Source: Adineta steineri
Taxonomy: Eukaryota > Rotifera > Eurotatoria > Adinetida > Adinetidae
Direction: 5' to 3'
Length of the DNA: 64,000 nucleotides
Assembly (NCBI GenBank): GCA_905250115.1
Contig: CAJNOI010000110.1
Span: 124,001-188,000, forward strand
Part shown: positions 46,509 through 59,497 of the stretch, in pieces
Layout of the letters: each line of letters starts with the position of its first letter
How positions within the stretch are numbered: position 1 is the stretch's first letter
The notes under the pieces: generated by a model
What the model was told of the DNA's origin: nothing
The model's database searches: none
The model's input: only the letters and a program-made list of their open reading frames with translations
Program-made: the position numbers and the translations under genes

Positions 46509-48667
46509 GTTAGACAATTATATTACCAAGAAATGATCGGATTTTCTAATTACATACGAATTATTTTACAGTTGAAAATGTAGATATGACATCTATATTA
46601 ACAGATTCTGTAGCTTGCAGGAAATAATACTTGAGATAACGCCAAAGTATTGTTTTGAATTAAAAACAAATATAACAATTAGTTACATCGTTTTTAATGC
46701 ATTATCATTTATTTTTAACAGACCGAATTATACATTATGTTTAATATTAACTCGATCATTCTGTTCAAATGTGGGAAAGGGAATAAATGGATATCGTCTC
46801 GAAAGTACAAGAAATCTTTCTATCGGAAAAGTAAACAAAAGTCATTAATAAACTGGAAATAAAAAAAACTAAGGTAAACAACGCAACGAGACAATGATAA
46901 ACCTATTGATATTTATTCATCAAAACTAAATACGATTTCCATTCATGTAGCTTAATCTATATAGTATAGAAATTGAAAATATCTAATTTATTTTAGCTTG
47001 GATTCTTTCATAGAAAATAGTCAAAAAATATAATCTTAAACAGTACAGGAAAATAACTGAAGTAAATCATTTTCCATGTTTGGTTTTTCATAGAAATATC
47101 AATATCGTAGATTGATCTTTCATTTTTTACGTTACCTTTTCTTAAAAATTGAATCAAATAGAAAAAGATTTTAAACTAACTGACACGAAGAAAAGAGAAA
47201 TATCGACTAATTGAAAAAGAAGAAAAATAAAATAGAAAGATCTTGTCGATTGGTTTACTAATTCATGTGATGTATTTCCTTGATATTATGATCGATATAG
47301 AAATGGAAAACCTTTTAGTGCACTTACAAAAATGAACTCAATGACTTGAGATTGATTTTTTCTTTTTTTGATATTCTACTTCATGATTTACATTAAAAAA
47401 TTGAGATGTAAAGTAAATAGTTTATTAATAAAACATATTACACAAGAGAAAAATACAAACATTTCTATATGAATTTATTTTTCTTCAACAGTATAATCCT
47501 ATCCAAATTATTTCACAAGATGATAATATCTCAAGATAAGATTTGTTTAAATGTTGACATTAGAATATTTCAGATTTTACATTGTAAAATATTTTATAAG
47601 AATATCATAGAATCAATAAATTCAGTCTTTGGAATATTTCACATTTATCTAATAGCACTTATATTAATCGAACGAAAGATTAATTTGTTAAGTTTTATTG
47701 AATTTGTTCTAAAGAGAAATGTATTTGTGAGAAATACTAATCTTTCAACTAAGACAAATATCCTGTTAGATCTTGTTTAAATAAACAAAAAATATATTAA
47801 TATGTTTGTACTCTCATTTTTGAAATGTCCTTAAAATGAGATGAAATAAAAATATAAAATATGCATTAGATGAAGAGCTTAAGTGAAAAAGTGTTTCTTT
47901 TTATTCATTAAATAAATGTGAATTGATTTAAACGATATAAAAAGAAAAATATCTTAAGTGGCTTGTGATATAGTCGTTCTAAAATGTAAGAAGAATGTTT
48001 TGTTTTTTTCTCATCATAACTACAGTGATCAGTTGATCAAAATACTTATACTACGATGTAAATCATAGCACTTAAACATCATAAATTATGACGTGTATAA
48101 ATATGAACACTACTTTCATAAATTAGAGTATTTTTGCTATAGTGTCATGTACGAAATTCTGTTGAGAATGTTATATTCAAGTTTCTTTTTTAATAACATA
48201 TATGTCCTTAGTCGTTCTTGATGGCACATAACGAAACTAAATAATTTTCATAGGATCTTAGTTGACTTTTTATGCGTACATTCTAAGTTTTGTTATACTT
48301 TGCTTATCATTCAGTATTTTTCAAGGGAGATTGTGAATGTGGGTGTGATTAAGCAGCAGCTCGTTATATAGATACAAACCCGCACCCTCATTTTTATAGA
48401 GACTCATTAGCAGTAAAACTCAATGGAATAAACTACGAATCGTTAAGTACATCAATATGTTTATATTGCAATGTTATTACTATAAATTGGTTCATACGCG
48501 GAATTCAAAATCATAAGAAATATAGAATTAAAGTACTTCATTCAAATGTAAATATACAAAGGTTTTCGAAAATATATAATAAATGGATGATTAAATAAAA
48601 TATTTCAACAAAAGACAACATATATTTGTTTTTATTCATGTCTATATAATAATTTGGAATCTATATA
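46509..48667. repeat. duplicated upstream block, copy 3
   Basis: Resumes homology to 38640-40120 after the TIR insertion (AAGAAATGATCGG against AAGAAGTAATCGA). It carries a hairpin at 48325-48390. From about 48535 it merges into the 3' flank shared by paralogues 3 and 4. No exon recognised; a 103-codon open frame at 47469-47780 overlaps the conserved repeat and is not coding-like. Confidence 0.65.
48325..48390. repeat. G-rich/C-rich hairpin, NHL-upstream copy 3
   Basis: AATGTGGGTGTGATTAAGC...ACAAACCCGCACCCTCA. This copy has better preserved GTGGGTGTG/CCCGCACCC arms than the other two NHL-upstream copies. Confidence 0.6.
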
Positions 48668-50450
48668 TTAAATGAGTTGGAAACGCCAAATTCTGTTTTG
48701 CATCATTTCACTTACAAATAAATTACTTTCATTAACGCTTAGCCTAACATCCATATATCCTTGTACCAATGTTGAATCACTTCTAATTATTGCACCATTA
48801 CCGACAATGGTCACTCCATATGATGCTCCAAAACTCCAACGTTGCACACGATTGTTTCCACTATCTGTAATATAAATATAACTATTTATTGTTGAGACAC
48901 ATAATGAGTATGGCGTATTCAACTGATTGCTTCCAGATCCTTGACCATTTCCTCCAGCAACAGTAGTTCCGTTTAACGAAACACCAACATGGTATCGTTG
49001 AATGCGATGATTATTAGAATCAGAAACATAAAGATAGGAATTGGGCTCATCAAAGTAAAGACTGACTGGTGAATTGAGCTGTTGATTACTATTACCAGCA
49101 ATGCCGGTACCACCTACAATTGTGGCAAACGTGGTATTAGGTGAGAATCTCATAATACGATTGTTATTTTTGTCACAAAGATAAATATTCTTTTGTGAAT
49201 CAACAAATATTCCACCAACAGCACCAAAACTGCTGAGTGTATTTCCAGACGAACCACTTCCTGCCACTCGAACACCAAAGAAGGAATTCTGCTGCCAAAA
49301 CATTATTCGATAATTAGCACTATCTGCCACATAGAGATTAAACGATGTGTCAATATATAAACCTGTAGGCCCACTTAATTGATTGTTACTAGAACCTGCA
49401 ACGCCTGTTCCAGCAACGAGTGAACCCGTTAAAGATCCTTCTGGAAATCTCAAGACTCTATTGTTGTTAAAGTCGGATACATAAAGTGCGTTGTCAATTC
49501 CAATTGTAATTCCTGATGGATAGTAAAGTGTAGTTAAAGTATTTCCCGACGTGCCATCAGCATTACCAGCAACAACTGTTCCAGCCTGTACCGATGGTGC
49601 TATAAAATAAAAGGATAGCGATGATGTTTTAATAATGATATAATAAAAATGGCTTGTAAGTGTTTATTAGGCGGTATACGTCTCACATAAGTACCTCTCT
49701 CAATGGTAACTGTTGCATGAGCTCGTATTTTGTGTGTATATATCGCTTATAGTTTAATAAAAACAACTGTAAAAACATTTATACTAATCAGAGTTTCTTC
49801 CTAATTTATTACCGTTTCAGACATCTTTCTCAGAATGCAAGATCATTAACTACTTAAATTCAAATTCATATTAAATAAAACTTACGACCACATTGTTGAC
49901 GTGGTAAACATGTATAATTGAGATCATACCGACATTCTGTGCTATTAACACATACATCTCCAAGTAGTTTTTGACTTTGACATATTAATCCATCAAAATA
50001 TGTATTTATTTCACATTGACATGTATTATTAATACATCGCATATATCGACTTCCTTCACACAATGGACATGATTGACCATGATTAAGGAATTGTTCTGCA
50101 TTATACTTTTTTGACCCAACACGAGATTGCGGAGATGAAGAAGCTACAATTGAACCCATGGTTATTATATTACCTTGAAAAAGACGACACAAAAGTGATT
50201 GATCATTAAAATCAAATATGCGACAATTGCCATTTGAGTGACATGTTTGAGCACAAGAAAAGAATGATTTTGTATTGATTTGAGACAAAAAGAGTGCTTG
50301 ATAATTGACTGGGGAGAACTGAAAACCAGGAGAAGATATATTCATTGATGATTGCCAATCAAGAGGAATACTTTGACCATGCATTGTTCTTAATATGCAA
50401 AAGAAAATGAAGAAAACACCATAGCATATGTTGATTATAGTGAAACACAT
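48668..50450 (-). CDS. secreted PAN/apple + NHL-propeller protein, paralogue 4
   Basis: Exons 49886-50450 and 48668-49599 give 498 aa. The start at 50450 (MCFTII) aligns with the other copies; an in-frame ATG at 50462 would add MSFR. The signal peptide differs slightly (VFFIFFCILRTMHGQS). PAN-like and Cys-rich regions are conserved, followed by NHL blades (LYVADSANYRI, IYLCDKNNNRI, LYVSDSNNHRI, IYITDSGNNRV) and a degenerate last blade (LFVSEMMQNRIWRF). Intact. The upstream DNA differs from the other three blocks, so it is the outermost member of the array. Confidence 0.85.
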
Positions 50451-53400
50451 TCTAAAAGACAAAATAATACAAAGTACTTCACAATGAGTTTGTGCAGATG
50501 AAAGATAAATGAATCAACAATTGATGAGATTTTAACTCATAGAGAAATTATTTTTGCATGAGTTTTGATGATTATAATGTTCCGAAATATATTTTTAAAA
50601 TGTTCGAAGAACGATAAATATGATAATCATAATCTATAAGAATCTGAGAGGTGAACAAGAAATTCTCGGTTAAAAATATTAATAAACTCTTTTTTAATGA
50701 ATATCAACTTACACAATTTCAAAAGACGGTATACTTGCAACACATCCCCAATAAAGAAATATTTTTGCTTCCTTTTTCAAAATATACTTGATCCTATTTG
50801 TACAAACAAGGAACATTGCTAAAAAACTTTTCATTGACAACATGTTATTATTTTCTAATATCTATCTAGCTTTACTATTACTCTTTGACTTTAATCACAT
50901 CAAATAACAAAGTACAAATACTCCGATATGCTTCTGAATTATTTGTGCTGTAATATTAGAGATTTAGCGCGTAGTTTGTGTTGGTTATAGTTTGTTATAG
51001 TCATTTATATTTGTAATTTCTGTAAATCTAATACTAGTATAAAAATTCTTATGTGTTCTACCTAGTTCAAATTTAATATTATAGTCCTGTAGAGTTGTAT
51101 ATAATTTTATATATCTATGATAATCAATTAAAATGATCAAAAAAATAATCTCAGTATGTGACTAAGAAATATCAAGATAAGTGAAAAAATGAATATTTTT
51201 ATCTAAGGTTAAAGAAAGAAAATGCAACAATATACATCAATAATAGTTGATAGATACATCGTTAACGTTCTCAAATTACTTACTGTTGCTCAAACTATTT
51301 CAGTATGTTTATAATATTCTTTTAAAAATAATTGTTCAAATAAACATATATTATATAAAAAGAATAATGTACTCAAAACTACTTTATTTTTACCAAAAAA
51401 TAGTCTTTTTCTGATATTTAAGAATCTTATTTTTCATGAGTTTCTTATTTTTACTCCATTATCTAATGCATCTGACACTTATAAAATTTATCGATAATGT
51501 AACTCTTCATGGCAATATCATGTTTTTTTGTATGAACTAAATGGAACAGTTAAAAGAAAGAAAAAATATTTCTTTCATATTTCTCCTTTTTCTAGAATGC
51601 TATAAAGAAGATAAACATGTTCATGGCATCTAACTTATTCAAATACTAGATAAATTGTTGTATTTTTTTTACAGTATCATTTAGTTACAATCTATGAAAT
51701 TTAGAATAATTTCTAATACAAAGAATTGTGCTGTGAATTGTATCTGTTGAATGTTATAATACGGATCATGATGATAAACGTTTTTTACAAAAATAGTGTT
51801 GAGAAATTAATAATCTAAATCAAATACTATGGAAAAAACTTATTCATTTCTCTTTAAATTTCACTAGGAGAACAAATAATATGGATTAATACAACAGAAT
51901 GGATATTTGTTTATTGGAAGTACAAATATATTAATAACAATAATAAAATAAATACCTAGAGAATAAAAACACTCAGAAGCAACTATAGAGTTCATTAAAA
52001 ATGTAAATATTAATTGATAGAAAAAGAAACTTTGTTATTCTTCATAATAAGTAACTAAAAGCTGTCTTTTATTCATTCGTATTCTTGGTGATAACTAATA
52101 TTTCAATGAATGAAAAAAAAAACAACTAAGTACAAAGGATTGATGGATTGCCTCGATATTATTCCTTTTAGATGAACATCATGTTTTTCAAGAGAATATA
52201 AGTATACTAATGTCCTAGCTCTTAGTGAGTTGTGCAAGAATACGGATTTTATTTTGAATGAAATTATACGCTGATTATTATAGAATAGACTGAAAAGTAA
52301 ATGTTAGTAAAAATATATCTATCAGAATAAACTTGTTCTATTTTCCATGACAATATTCTGAAAATTTAAATTTCGCTTATTCATAGACTACAAAAATTTG
52401 TTATTATAAGATAGATCGAATTTTATAGAATGATTTTCACAGTAATAATATATTTAATTAAAAATTCTAATGTCTGATGCTCAAAATAAAATGAACGCTA
52501 TTCTTATTATGTAGTACAGAATACGTACTTCTGTTTTATGGATCAGAGAAAGAATAGAGTCTTACAGGTGAGGTTGTAGGCGTGGATTCACATAGGATCA
52601 TCTACGCTCTCATTCACCCTCAAGATGATCATTCTTCGAAGCGTATCTTTTTGATTAAAATATATTATTTATTTGCATTTTTAACAATAGTTGAACAAGA
52701 AAATTAAATAATTCTGATACAAAATATTGTTGAACTGAAAAACAAGAAAGAACATTAGATCTTGAAAAAAAATATATACAATCCAAAAATCTTCGTGAAA
52801 GAAAACAGAATCTTAGATGCTACAATCCTTTCAAGATTCACCGTCCCGTTCTACGTGCGATCGAATATGTTTGCTTTTTTGAAAACAAGACAAACTTACT
52901 CGTTTTTATTAATTTGATAAATAAATTTTTGTTGCAAAAAAAAAATCTAAATCAGAAAAAAGTAAATGACTTGAAAATTTATTGTTGATGGTGCATTTAT
53001 GTTGATTTTCTATCCTAATGAATTACACCAAAATATTTCATAACTATATTATGAAGCCTTGTTTAGTCTACAGAAAGTTCATTATATTAAAAAATAATCG
53101 AAAACGTAGTGTATTTTGTTTTTTTAATAGTGCGAAATAAGTGATGAAAAAACGAGATGCAAAAATCCAATCCACTACTTTTTTTCATGTCTTTATTTTT
53201 CATCTTTTCTCAAATATATCAAAAATCGTATTAGGATTTATTTATATACAATTTTCAAGTTATTTTTCTCCGTCTTATATGTATTCATTAATACTAACAC
53301 TTTTTGTGAAAGTTTTAATTCGAAGAAACATGTTAAATAATAGCTGAATATTATAAAAGAAATAATTTCGGTATTTTAAAAATAGCATCTACTCTTTTTT

Positions 53401-54624
53401 TTCTGCTCTAGTTACTAGATGAAGTTCTAATGAAGATTTTGAATAATTTTCTCTATTTGATATCTTAATTAATTCACTTCTCAACAGTTTGTTTCCTGCT
53501 TAATGAATGATTACAGCCTTTTTTTAAATTATAATATTCATACTGAGACAACCTTATGGCAAGAACACAGTAAGTTCAAAGTCGAAAACAGTTGATATGA
53601 GAAACACGTGACCTGTACAAATGTCTACTTGTTTGCTTATATCTAATCATTTGATTATAGTCAGTAGAGAATTTTGTATTACTGATTTATCTTGAAACAG
53701 ATTTTTTCAACAAATTCAAAATATTTTCATATATTATCTTTCCTTTATTCAGAGTAATATTTATTTTAATGGTAAAATTTAATTATATACTAATTTTTCT
53801 TCCATGATAACATATAATATGAAAGACTTCTGTTTACATCAATAGTTTCAAAATTAATTATATTTTTGAGAAAATATCTGATATGGTTTATTAATTTCAT
53901 ACAGATATTTACAAAACATCAATGAAAAATTAATATATACCTTTGGAATGTGCGGTGACATTGTCATTAAACTTTTCCAAGTACACATGTTCTTTTCACT
54001 TGTATACTTGGTACTTTACCTTTTCTGTTATATGATTTATTATCTTTTCGTCCTATGGAATATTCCAATACGTTACTATATATATATCTGTTCGTTCTTG
54101 ATATGTGTATATCCATCTTTATTACCTTTCTCTTGTTGTTCTCTTCTGTTTTGCTTAGTTCAAATAAACTATAATTTCATCTTGCATTTCTCTCCTTGAT
54201 TTTACATTAAGACATGATAACGTTTGATTGAGAAATTGACACGTCAGAGGTATTTATTAAACAATAAATAGCTTTCATTTTAATAAGATTTATTGATAAA
54301 CTAGGTTTACTCCGTTGAAAGTTTTTCATTCTTTGATGAATCAATCTTTGATTATTACTACCAGAGATAATTATAGATCTTGATTAATAAGCAAAAAATC
54401 ATATAGACCAGTGAATTTATACAATATTTAATCTATCGTAAACTTGTTTTTCTTCTCTAATAAGAGGGTCTCCTCATAATGACAGGTAATTTTTTTCTGT
54501 CATTATAAATGCTACTTGTCTTGATTATTATGATCTAAATATATTTTCTATTCTACATTTAATATAAAAAGTTGTTTAATTCTGAACTTTTCATACGAAC
54601 ATCATTATTAAGCAGTTTTTCAAA
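50451..54624. other. non-coding spacer
   Basis: 4.2 kb of AT-rich DNA with no recognisable exon. A G-rich/C-rich hairpin-like sequence lies at 52566-52622. Open frames at 53141-53347 and 53948-54199 are Phe/Tyr-rich low-complexity translations without a domain and are not called. Confidence 0.45.
52566..52622. repeat. G-rich/C-rich hairpin, degenerate copy
   Basis: AGGTGAGGTTGTAGGCGTGG at the left and CTACGCTCTCATTCACCCTC at the right, imperfectly complementary; same layout as 2471-2542. Confidence 0.45.
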
Positions 54625-55641
54625 ATGAATTTCAATATTCCTATTACTAACATTACTTTTCTCATGCAAAGATCAATTTCATACAATACCTATTCATTTC
54701 TATTAACTGAAATTCTTCCTAATATAATGCTTATCTGTTTTATACTTGGTTTCATTGGTTTCATTGGTAATATTTTTACATTTCTTCAACCTAATCTTCG
54801 TTGGAATAATTGTTGTATTTATATGCTATGTAGTTCTATTGTTGATATTATTTATCTAACAATTAATACTTTTCCAAGTTATCTTCAAACAATATATTTT
54901 ATTTAAACTTCCATGGAATTTATCGTTTAATTTATGCAAATTGTATTATTTTCTTTACAGCTTTCTACCACAATTATTTATTAATCTTTTACTTTTAAGT
55001 ATTATTGATCGATATGCTTGTACACGTGCTCTTACATCATGGGCTCATCGACTTAATAAATTAAAAATGGTTCCACGGCTGATTCTTATGATGATCTTTA
55101 TTAGTGGTATTTTTTCAATTTATTCACCTATATTGGGTAATAGTGAACCTCTTTTATGTGGATATCATGAACAAAATATTTACGGTATATTAAGTATATT
55201 TTTTAATGGTATATTACAACCCATAGTAATATTAATATTTGTTCTACTTACATATCGAAATATTCGTCAAAGTCGTCAACGAGTAGTAAGTCAATACAGA
55301 TCCTTTCCAATTGCATATAAGATATGTAGTTCTATTTATAGGGTGGAATGGTGAAATCCGGTGTAAATCGTTTTCGAAATCAATTTATTGTTATGATAAT
55401 AACTCAAGTTTTAATTACAGCAATATTTTCATTACAATGGATGATTGTACAAACATATGTTTTATTCAATGCCAGTATAGAAACAAGTTTTGATGATCTA
55501 CTTATGATGGTTATATTATTTACTTTTAGTAATAACATTTATCCATTTAATAATGTAAAATCATTCTATTTTTCAATATTAACATCAAAATCATATCGAC
55601 AAACATTTGTAAAAGGTTTGAAGAAAATATTTTCTCGATAA
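54625..55641 (+). pseudogene. rhodopsin-like GPCR gene with one frameshift
   Basis: Frame 1 (54625 to about 54900) gives the N terminus and TM1-2 (IGFIGNIFTFL, then CSSIVDIIYL). The better continuation is in the +1 frame from about 54897: LPWNLSFNLCKLYYF with the extracellular-loop Cys, then SIIDRYACTR, a DRY motif at the end of TM3. This continues through TM4-5 to 55285. A GT-AG intron 55286-55341 then joins 55342-55641, with VNRFRNQFIVMIITQV (TM6) and a TM7 with NNIYPFNNVKSFYF. The total is about 335 aa with seven hydrophobic segments. The single indel near 54895-54905 means either a pseudogene or a sequencing/assembly error. Its ligand is unknown. Confidence 0.65.
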
Positions 55642-55894
55642 TGGCTTCATTAATATTAATTAAAAACAAATCATCACAAAAAAATTCTATAAATAATTGT
55701 AAATAAATTTTTTTCTGTATATGTTGTAAGTTTATACGTATTATTGTCAATTCTCCTCCTTTGATGTAAATATACTTTATTGTTGTAAACAAAATCTGTT
55801 TCTATTTTATGATTAGAAGAGTGTTAGTAATAAGAACTGATCGTCTCAGTATCGGTTTGTAAGAATGGAAGACTAACATGAAAGTCATCCACAT

Positions 55895-57538
55895 TCATGT
55901 TCTTGTCCAAAGACGATGACATTGAGAACGTAAAAGTCGATAGATCATTTCAGCAAGTTCCATCAACGAAAGAAAACTAATACCAATCCAAAGACCAGTT
56001 TGTCCACCAACATTAGAAATCACATCAACTGCATACATTGTTGGTTGTTGTGAATAAACTTCTGTTCGAGTTGTTTCATAGGCAACTTCTAAAGAAACAA
56101 AACTGGATTGAATCTCAGACACATAGGATGTATTCCAGTCTTTAGGTAATGGTACTTGTGATGATTTAACAAATTGTTTAATATCATCTATCATGTAGGA
56201 AGGTGGTGCTAAGACTGAGGTTGATTTAACAATAAACTCAGAGTATGTGCACTCTAGTGTACAATCAGGACAATAAGTAGTCCAAATACTTTGTGTGTTC
56301 ATAATTTCTGTTGCTGCTGCACCATAACATGGATTTGCAAAATCACAAAGTTCTATATTAATTGGTGTATTAGTATTAGGAAGTACAATTGTGCGACCAG
56401 ACCAGCGATAAGGATTTCCACAACCACATTTTTTGTAACTGAAATAAATCACACATTCATATGAAGTTATAATATATCACATAACTTACGTATATGCTTG
56501 CATACAAGCAAAATAACATGGAAGTTGTGCATATGCATAATCAGCATTATTATATTGATTAAACATCGCTTGCATTCCAGGATCAACTTTATCGTTGCAT
56601 GGTGTATAAGGTGCTGGTAAAAATAAATTAGTCTTTTTTGCATATCCTAATTTATGATGTTTTCCAGAACTAAGTAGCATTGCTGTCATCTCAATAATGG
56701 GCATCTGTACATTGTCATGTACTAATGTTACCATACCAATGCCTATGTATAAAAAGAATATTACTATTACGATATATAATAAAGAAATTATAATATTATG
56801 CTTACCATTTGATAAATATGGTACATATTGATGTTGATGTACATAGAAACTCAATTCAAGAAGACCACTAGCTCCATTATCAGCATTGTATTTTAAACCT
56901 GCTTGACCAGTAGATTTTAATAGAGCATTGAATGTATAGCAAAGACCATATAGTGATGACATAAACCAAGTGAAATTAGTTGTTGTACATGGCATATTAT
57001 TATAATTACAAGACATCATTATTGATTCAAGTGAATAAAAATAATCATTTAAAGATTCATTTTGATTGAGTTTATAAAGTAGAAATTCTTGAATATAGGA
57101 AGCTTGTGTCGTAGTGAAAATAGTTGTATTAGTTGTATTTGTTATATTACGTGCATTTGTATAGTTTAAAAAAGGACTTATAAATCGATCATATCGTAAT
57201 GGAGAATAATTACAAATTGTTACTGCAGGAAAAGCTTGAGGCCATTCAACAATAACTGTTACAGACGTTTGTGTTGAATATTGAAAATATGCAGTAATTG
57301 ATTCAGTAACAAAATATATCATTGCACCAAGAAAAACTAATGATGATAGAATCCAAAATACACGATTATGAGTACTATGACTACGAGCAATACTTGGTAT
57401 ACCATGTGCTGTTGTGTTCAAACTGAATTCTTTAATAACTGAACCAGCTCGTTCACGTTTTTTAGTTGATACTGATGGTTTAGAAGTTATCGACCAGGCG
57501 TTTGTTATAGAATTCACTGTTTTGTGTGTTTTATTCAT
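55895..57538 (-). CDS. DEG/ENaC/ASIC-family sodium channel subunit
   Basis: Exons 56806-57538, 56490-56742 and 55895-56438 give 509 aa. TM1 is about residues 58-78, followed by the family motif FPAVTICNYSPLRYDRF. The large extracellular domain is Cys-rich (for example KKCGCGNPY, LPCYFACMQAYT, YCPDCTLECTYSEF). TM2 near the C terminus contains GLWIGIS (477-483), the G-x-S selectivity-filter motif preceded by the usual G-L-W. The C-terminal tail is short (about 20 residues). Such trimers form amiloride-sensitive Na+ channels gated by protons, peptides or force; the gating stimulus cannot be read from the sequence. It converges with the GPCR-like gene, with a 253-bp spacer. Intact. Confidence 0.92.
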
Positions 57539-58087
57539 TTTACCAGTCCTATGATTGTTTTTTGGAATATCTATATAAGAAAAAACTAAGATTGATTGTT
57601 TGTGAACAAACTGAAGATTAAGAATCAGGGATCTCTAGGAGCAGTAGCGAAATATATTAGCTCTTATCAATATCGATGTCTATCACTATTCATTATCAGA
57701 GAAGCGAAAACTAATCGTATAAGAAAATAAATGGATATGGAAGATGAATATTATACATACTCACACGTATATTCTGACGTGTTTATAATAATATCGAGAC
57801 AAGGTAGAAACGTACAGAAGTAGGACACTTGTGAAAGTAAATTATATCTATATGACTCAATAACTCCGTGAATTATTCTTCTATGCTGATTAAATTATGT
57901 AGTCACTGTAATCGGTCCAATCAATATGAATAGAAGTAATCTCTTCCAACTGTACCGTGAATAACTATCTAGGTACTACTTGAAATACACTTTGTTTTCG
58001 TATCAAAGAAGGATGAGTTAGCATACTATAGAGGGAATATTATTTTTCGGTGTAAGTCATTGTATAAACACAGAATGGATCATAAAT

Positions 58088-58338
58088 AATAGTGTAGTAA
58101 AAAATTTGAGTATCACCACTTCAATTCGATCCAATGAACTGGTTTTTTGATTATCGGTAAAACTTTATTCAAAGTTATTTTTCATATGAATCATGTAAGC
58201 AAATATTACTCTAGTAATATTTACTTACATGATTCATATGAGAAAAAAACCATTAAATAAAGTGTTACCGATTAATCAAAACATCAGTTTATTCAACCGA
58301 ATTGAAGAAATGATATTAAGGTTTCTTATTGCACTATT
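58088..58338. repeat. ~250-bp near-perfect palindrome (foldback MITE)
   Basis: Arms of about 125 bp meet at a centre near 58212 (ATATTACTCTAGTAATATTT). Matching blocks include CATATGAATCATGTAAG against CTTACATGATTCATATG, and TCAATTCGATCCAAT against TCAACCGAATTGA. Outer ends are AATAGTG and CACTATT. No ORF. Confidence 0.75.
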
Positions 58339-58906
58339 AGTTTTGGCACACTCTATATGTCAAATAAAAAATGCTTTGAAATATTAGTTGATAATACCTA
58401 TTCTTTTCTTATACCTATAGTAATACTCACCTAAAGAAATATGACAGTGCAAAATGTTTAAAATAGCTTGATATTTTAAATTTTTTTATAAAAAACATGA
58501 ATTGCGGATTGCATGATACACATCTTTTATAATAAAAAAAAAAAGTAGTACTCTGGAAATTGACAGTTTTGTTTTTATATCTAGCAACGTATTGTTGATT
58601 CGAGCAATCTATATGATTAACAAATTTCTTAAATTGAATAACAGAAAATGACTTGTAATGAATGAAAAAATAAAATATTTCATTTCCGTTCTATCCAACA
58701 ATAATAAAAAAATATTCAATTCTTATTTTTCCTGTAAACGAGAGACGACACTTTTTTTCTACCACAGAATATCTACTTCTTTAATTGCTACAACTTATTA
58801 TTTAAACTTGCAATTAGAAAAAAGTTTTTTTTATAACATATTGATTTATATTGCAAAACGAGAATTTGAATTTATTTCAAAAGAAAAAACATTAATCTTA
58901 TTCATC

Positions 58907-58980
58907 GTGAGAGTGAGAATGTGGGTGTAGGCGTCGATAAAGAAAAGATAGTCAAACCCATCCACTCAAACCCACACCCG
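58907..58980. repeat. G-rich/C-rich hairpin
   Basis: AGTGAGAATGTGGGTGTAGG and CCACTCAAACCCACACCCG form arms around a loop of about 25 bp. This is the best preserved copy with 2471-2542. Confidence 0.65.
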
Positions 58981-59497
58981 TATTTGAATTATAATTTTAA
59001 TATTTAATAAATAGTTGATTTACCAAACAATGAGTTTAATATTAATTATTATTTACTCCATTTACTAATAATATGTATAGAAAATTGAGCAAATTTTATT
59101 GATCATTCACATAAAAACACGACCATTTTATTTTTATCTTTGTGTAATTTGCATATACGATTCAAAATAAAATGGTGTGAGATTTTTGTTGTGCATTATT
59201 TACAAAGCAAATATGTGTTTTTTTTATTAGTGCTGGTATCATCTCTTATCTTTGAAGAAAGTTAGAAAAAATGAATTCTTTTGTTTCTGCTCTTTGTATT
59301 CACCTGGCTTTTTAACGTACATGAAATGATACAGAGGACAAAATTCTATATTATGACTAATCACAATAAATATGAGAAGATAACCAATGACGCCATCAAA
59401 ACATTAAAATAAACTGATTCTTATATAAATAATAGAGCTTATTCATCTCCTTCACCACTATCTAGTCCGTCGAAAAACTCACACAATAACTCTTTTA

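Noticed and set aside
53948..54199. 83-codon hydrophobic ORF
   Set aside because: Phe/Tyr/Leu-rich low-complexity translation of T-rich DNA; no supporting flanking exons.
55286..55347. Second frameshift in the GPCR-like gene
   Set aside because: A GT-AG intron (55286-55341) restores the frame, so this is normal splicing, not damage.
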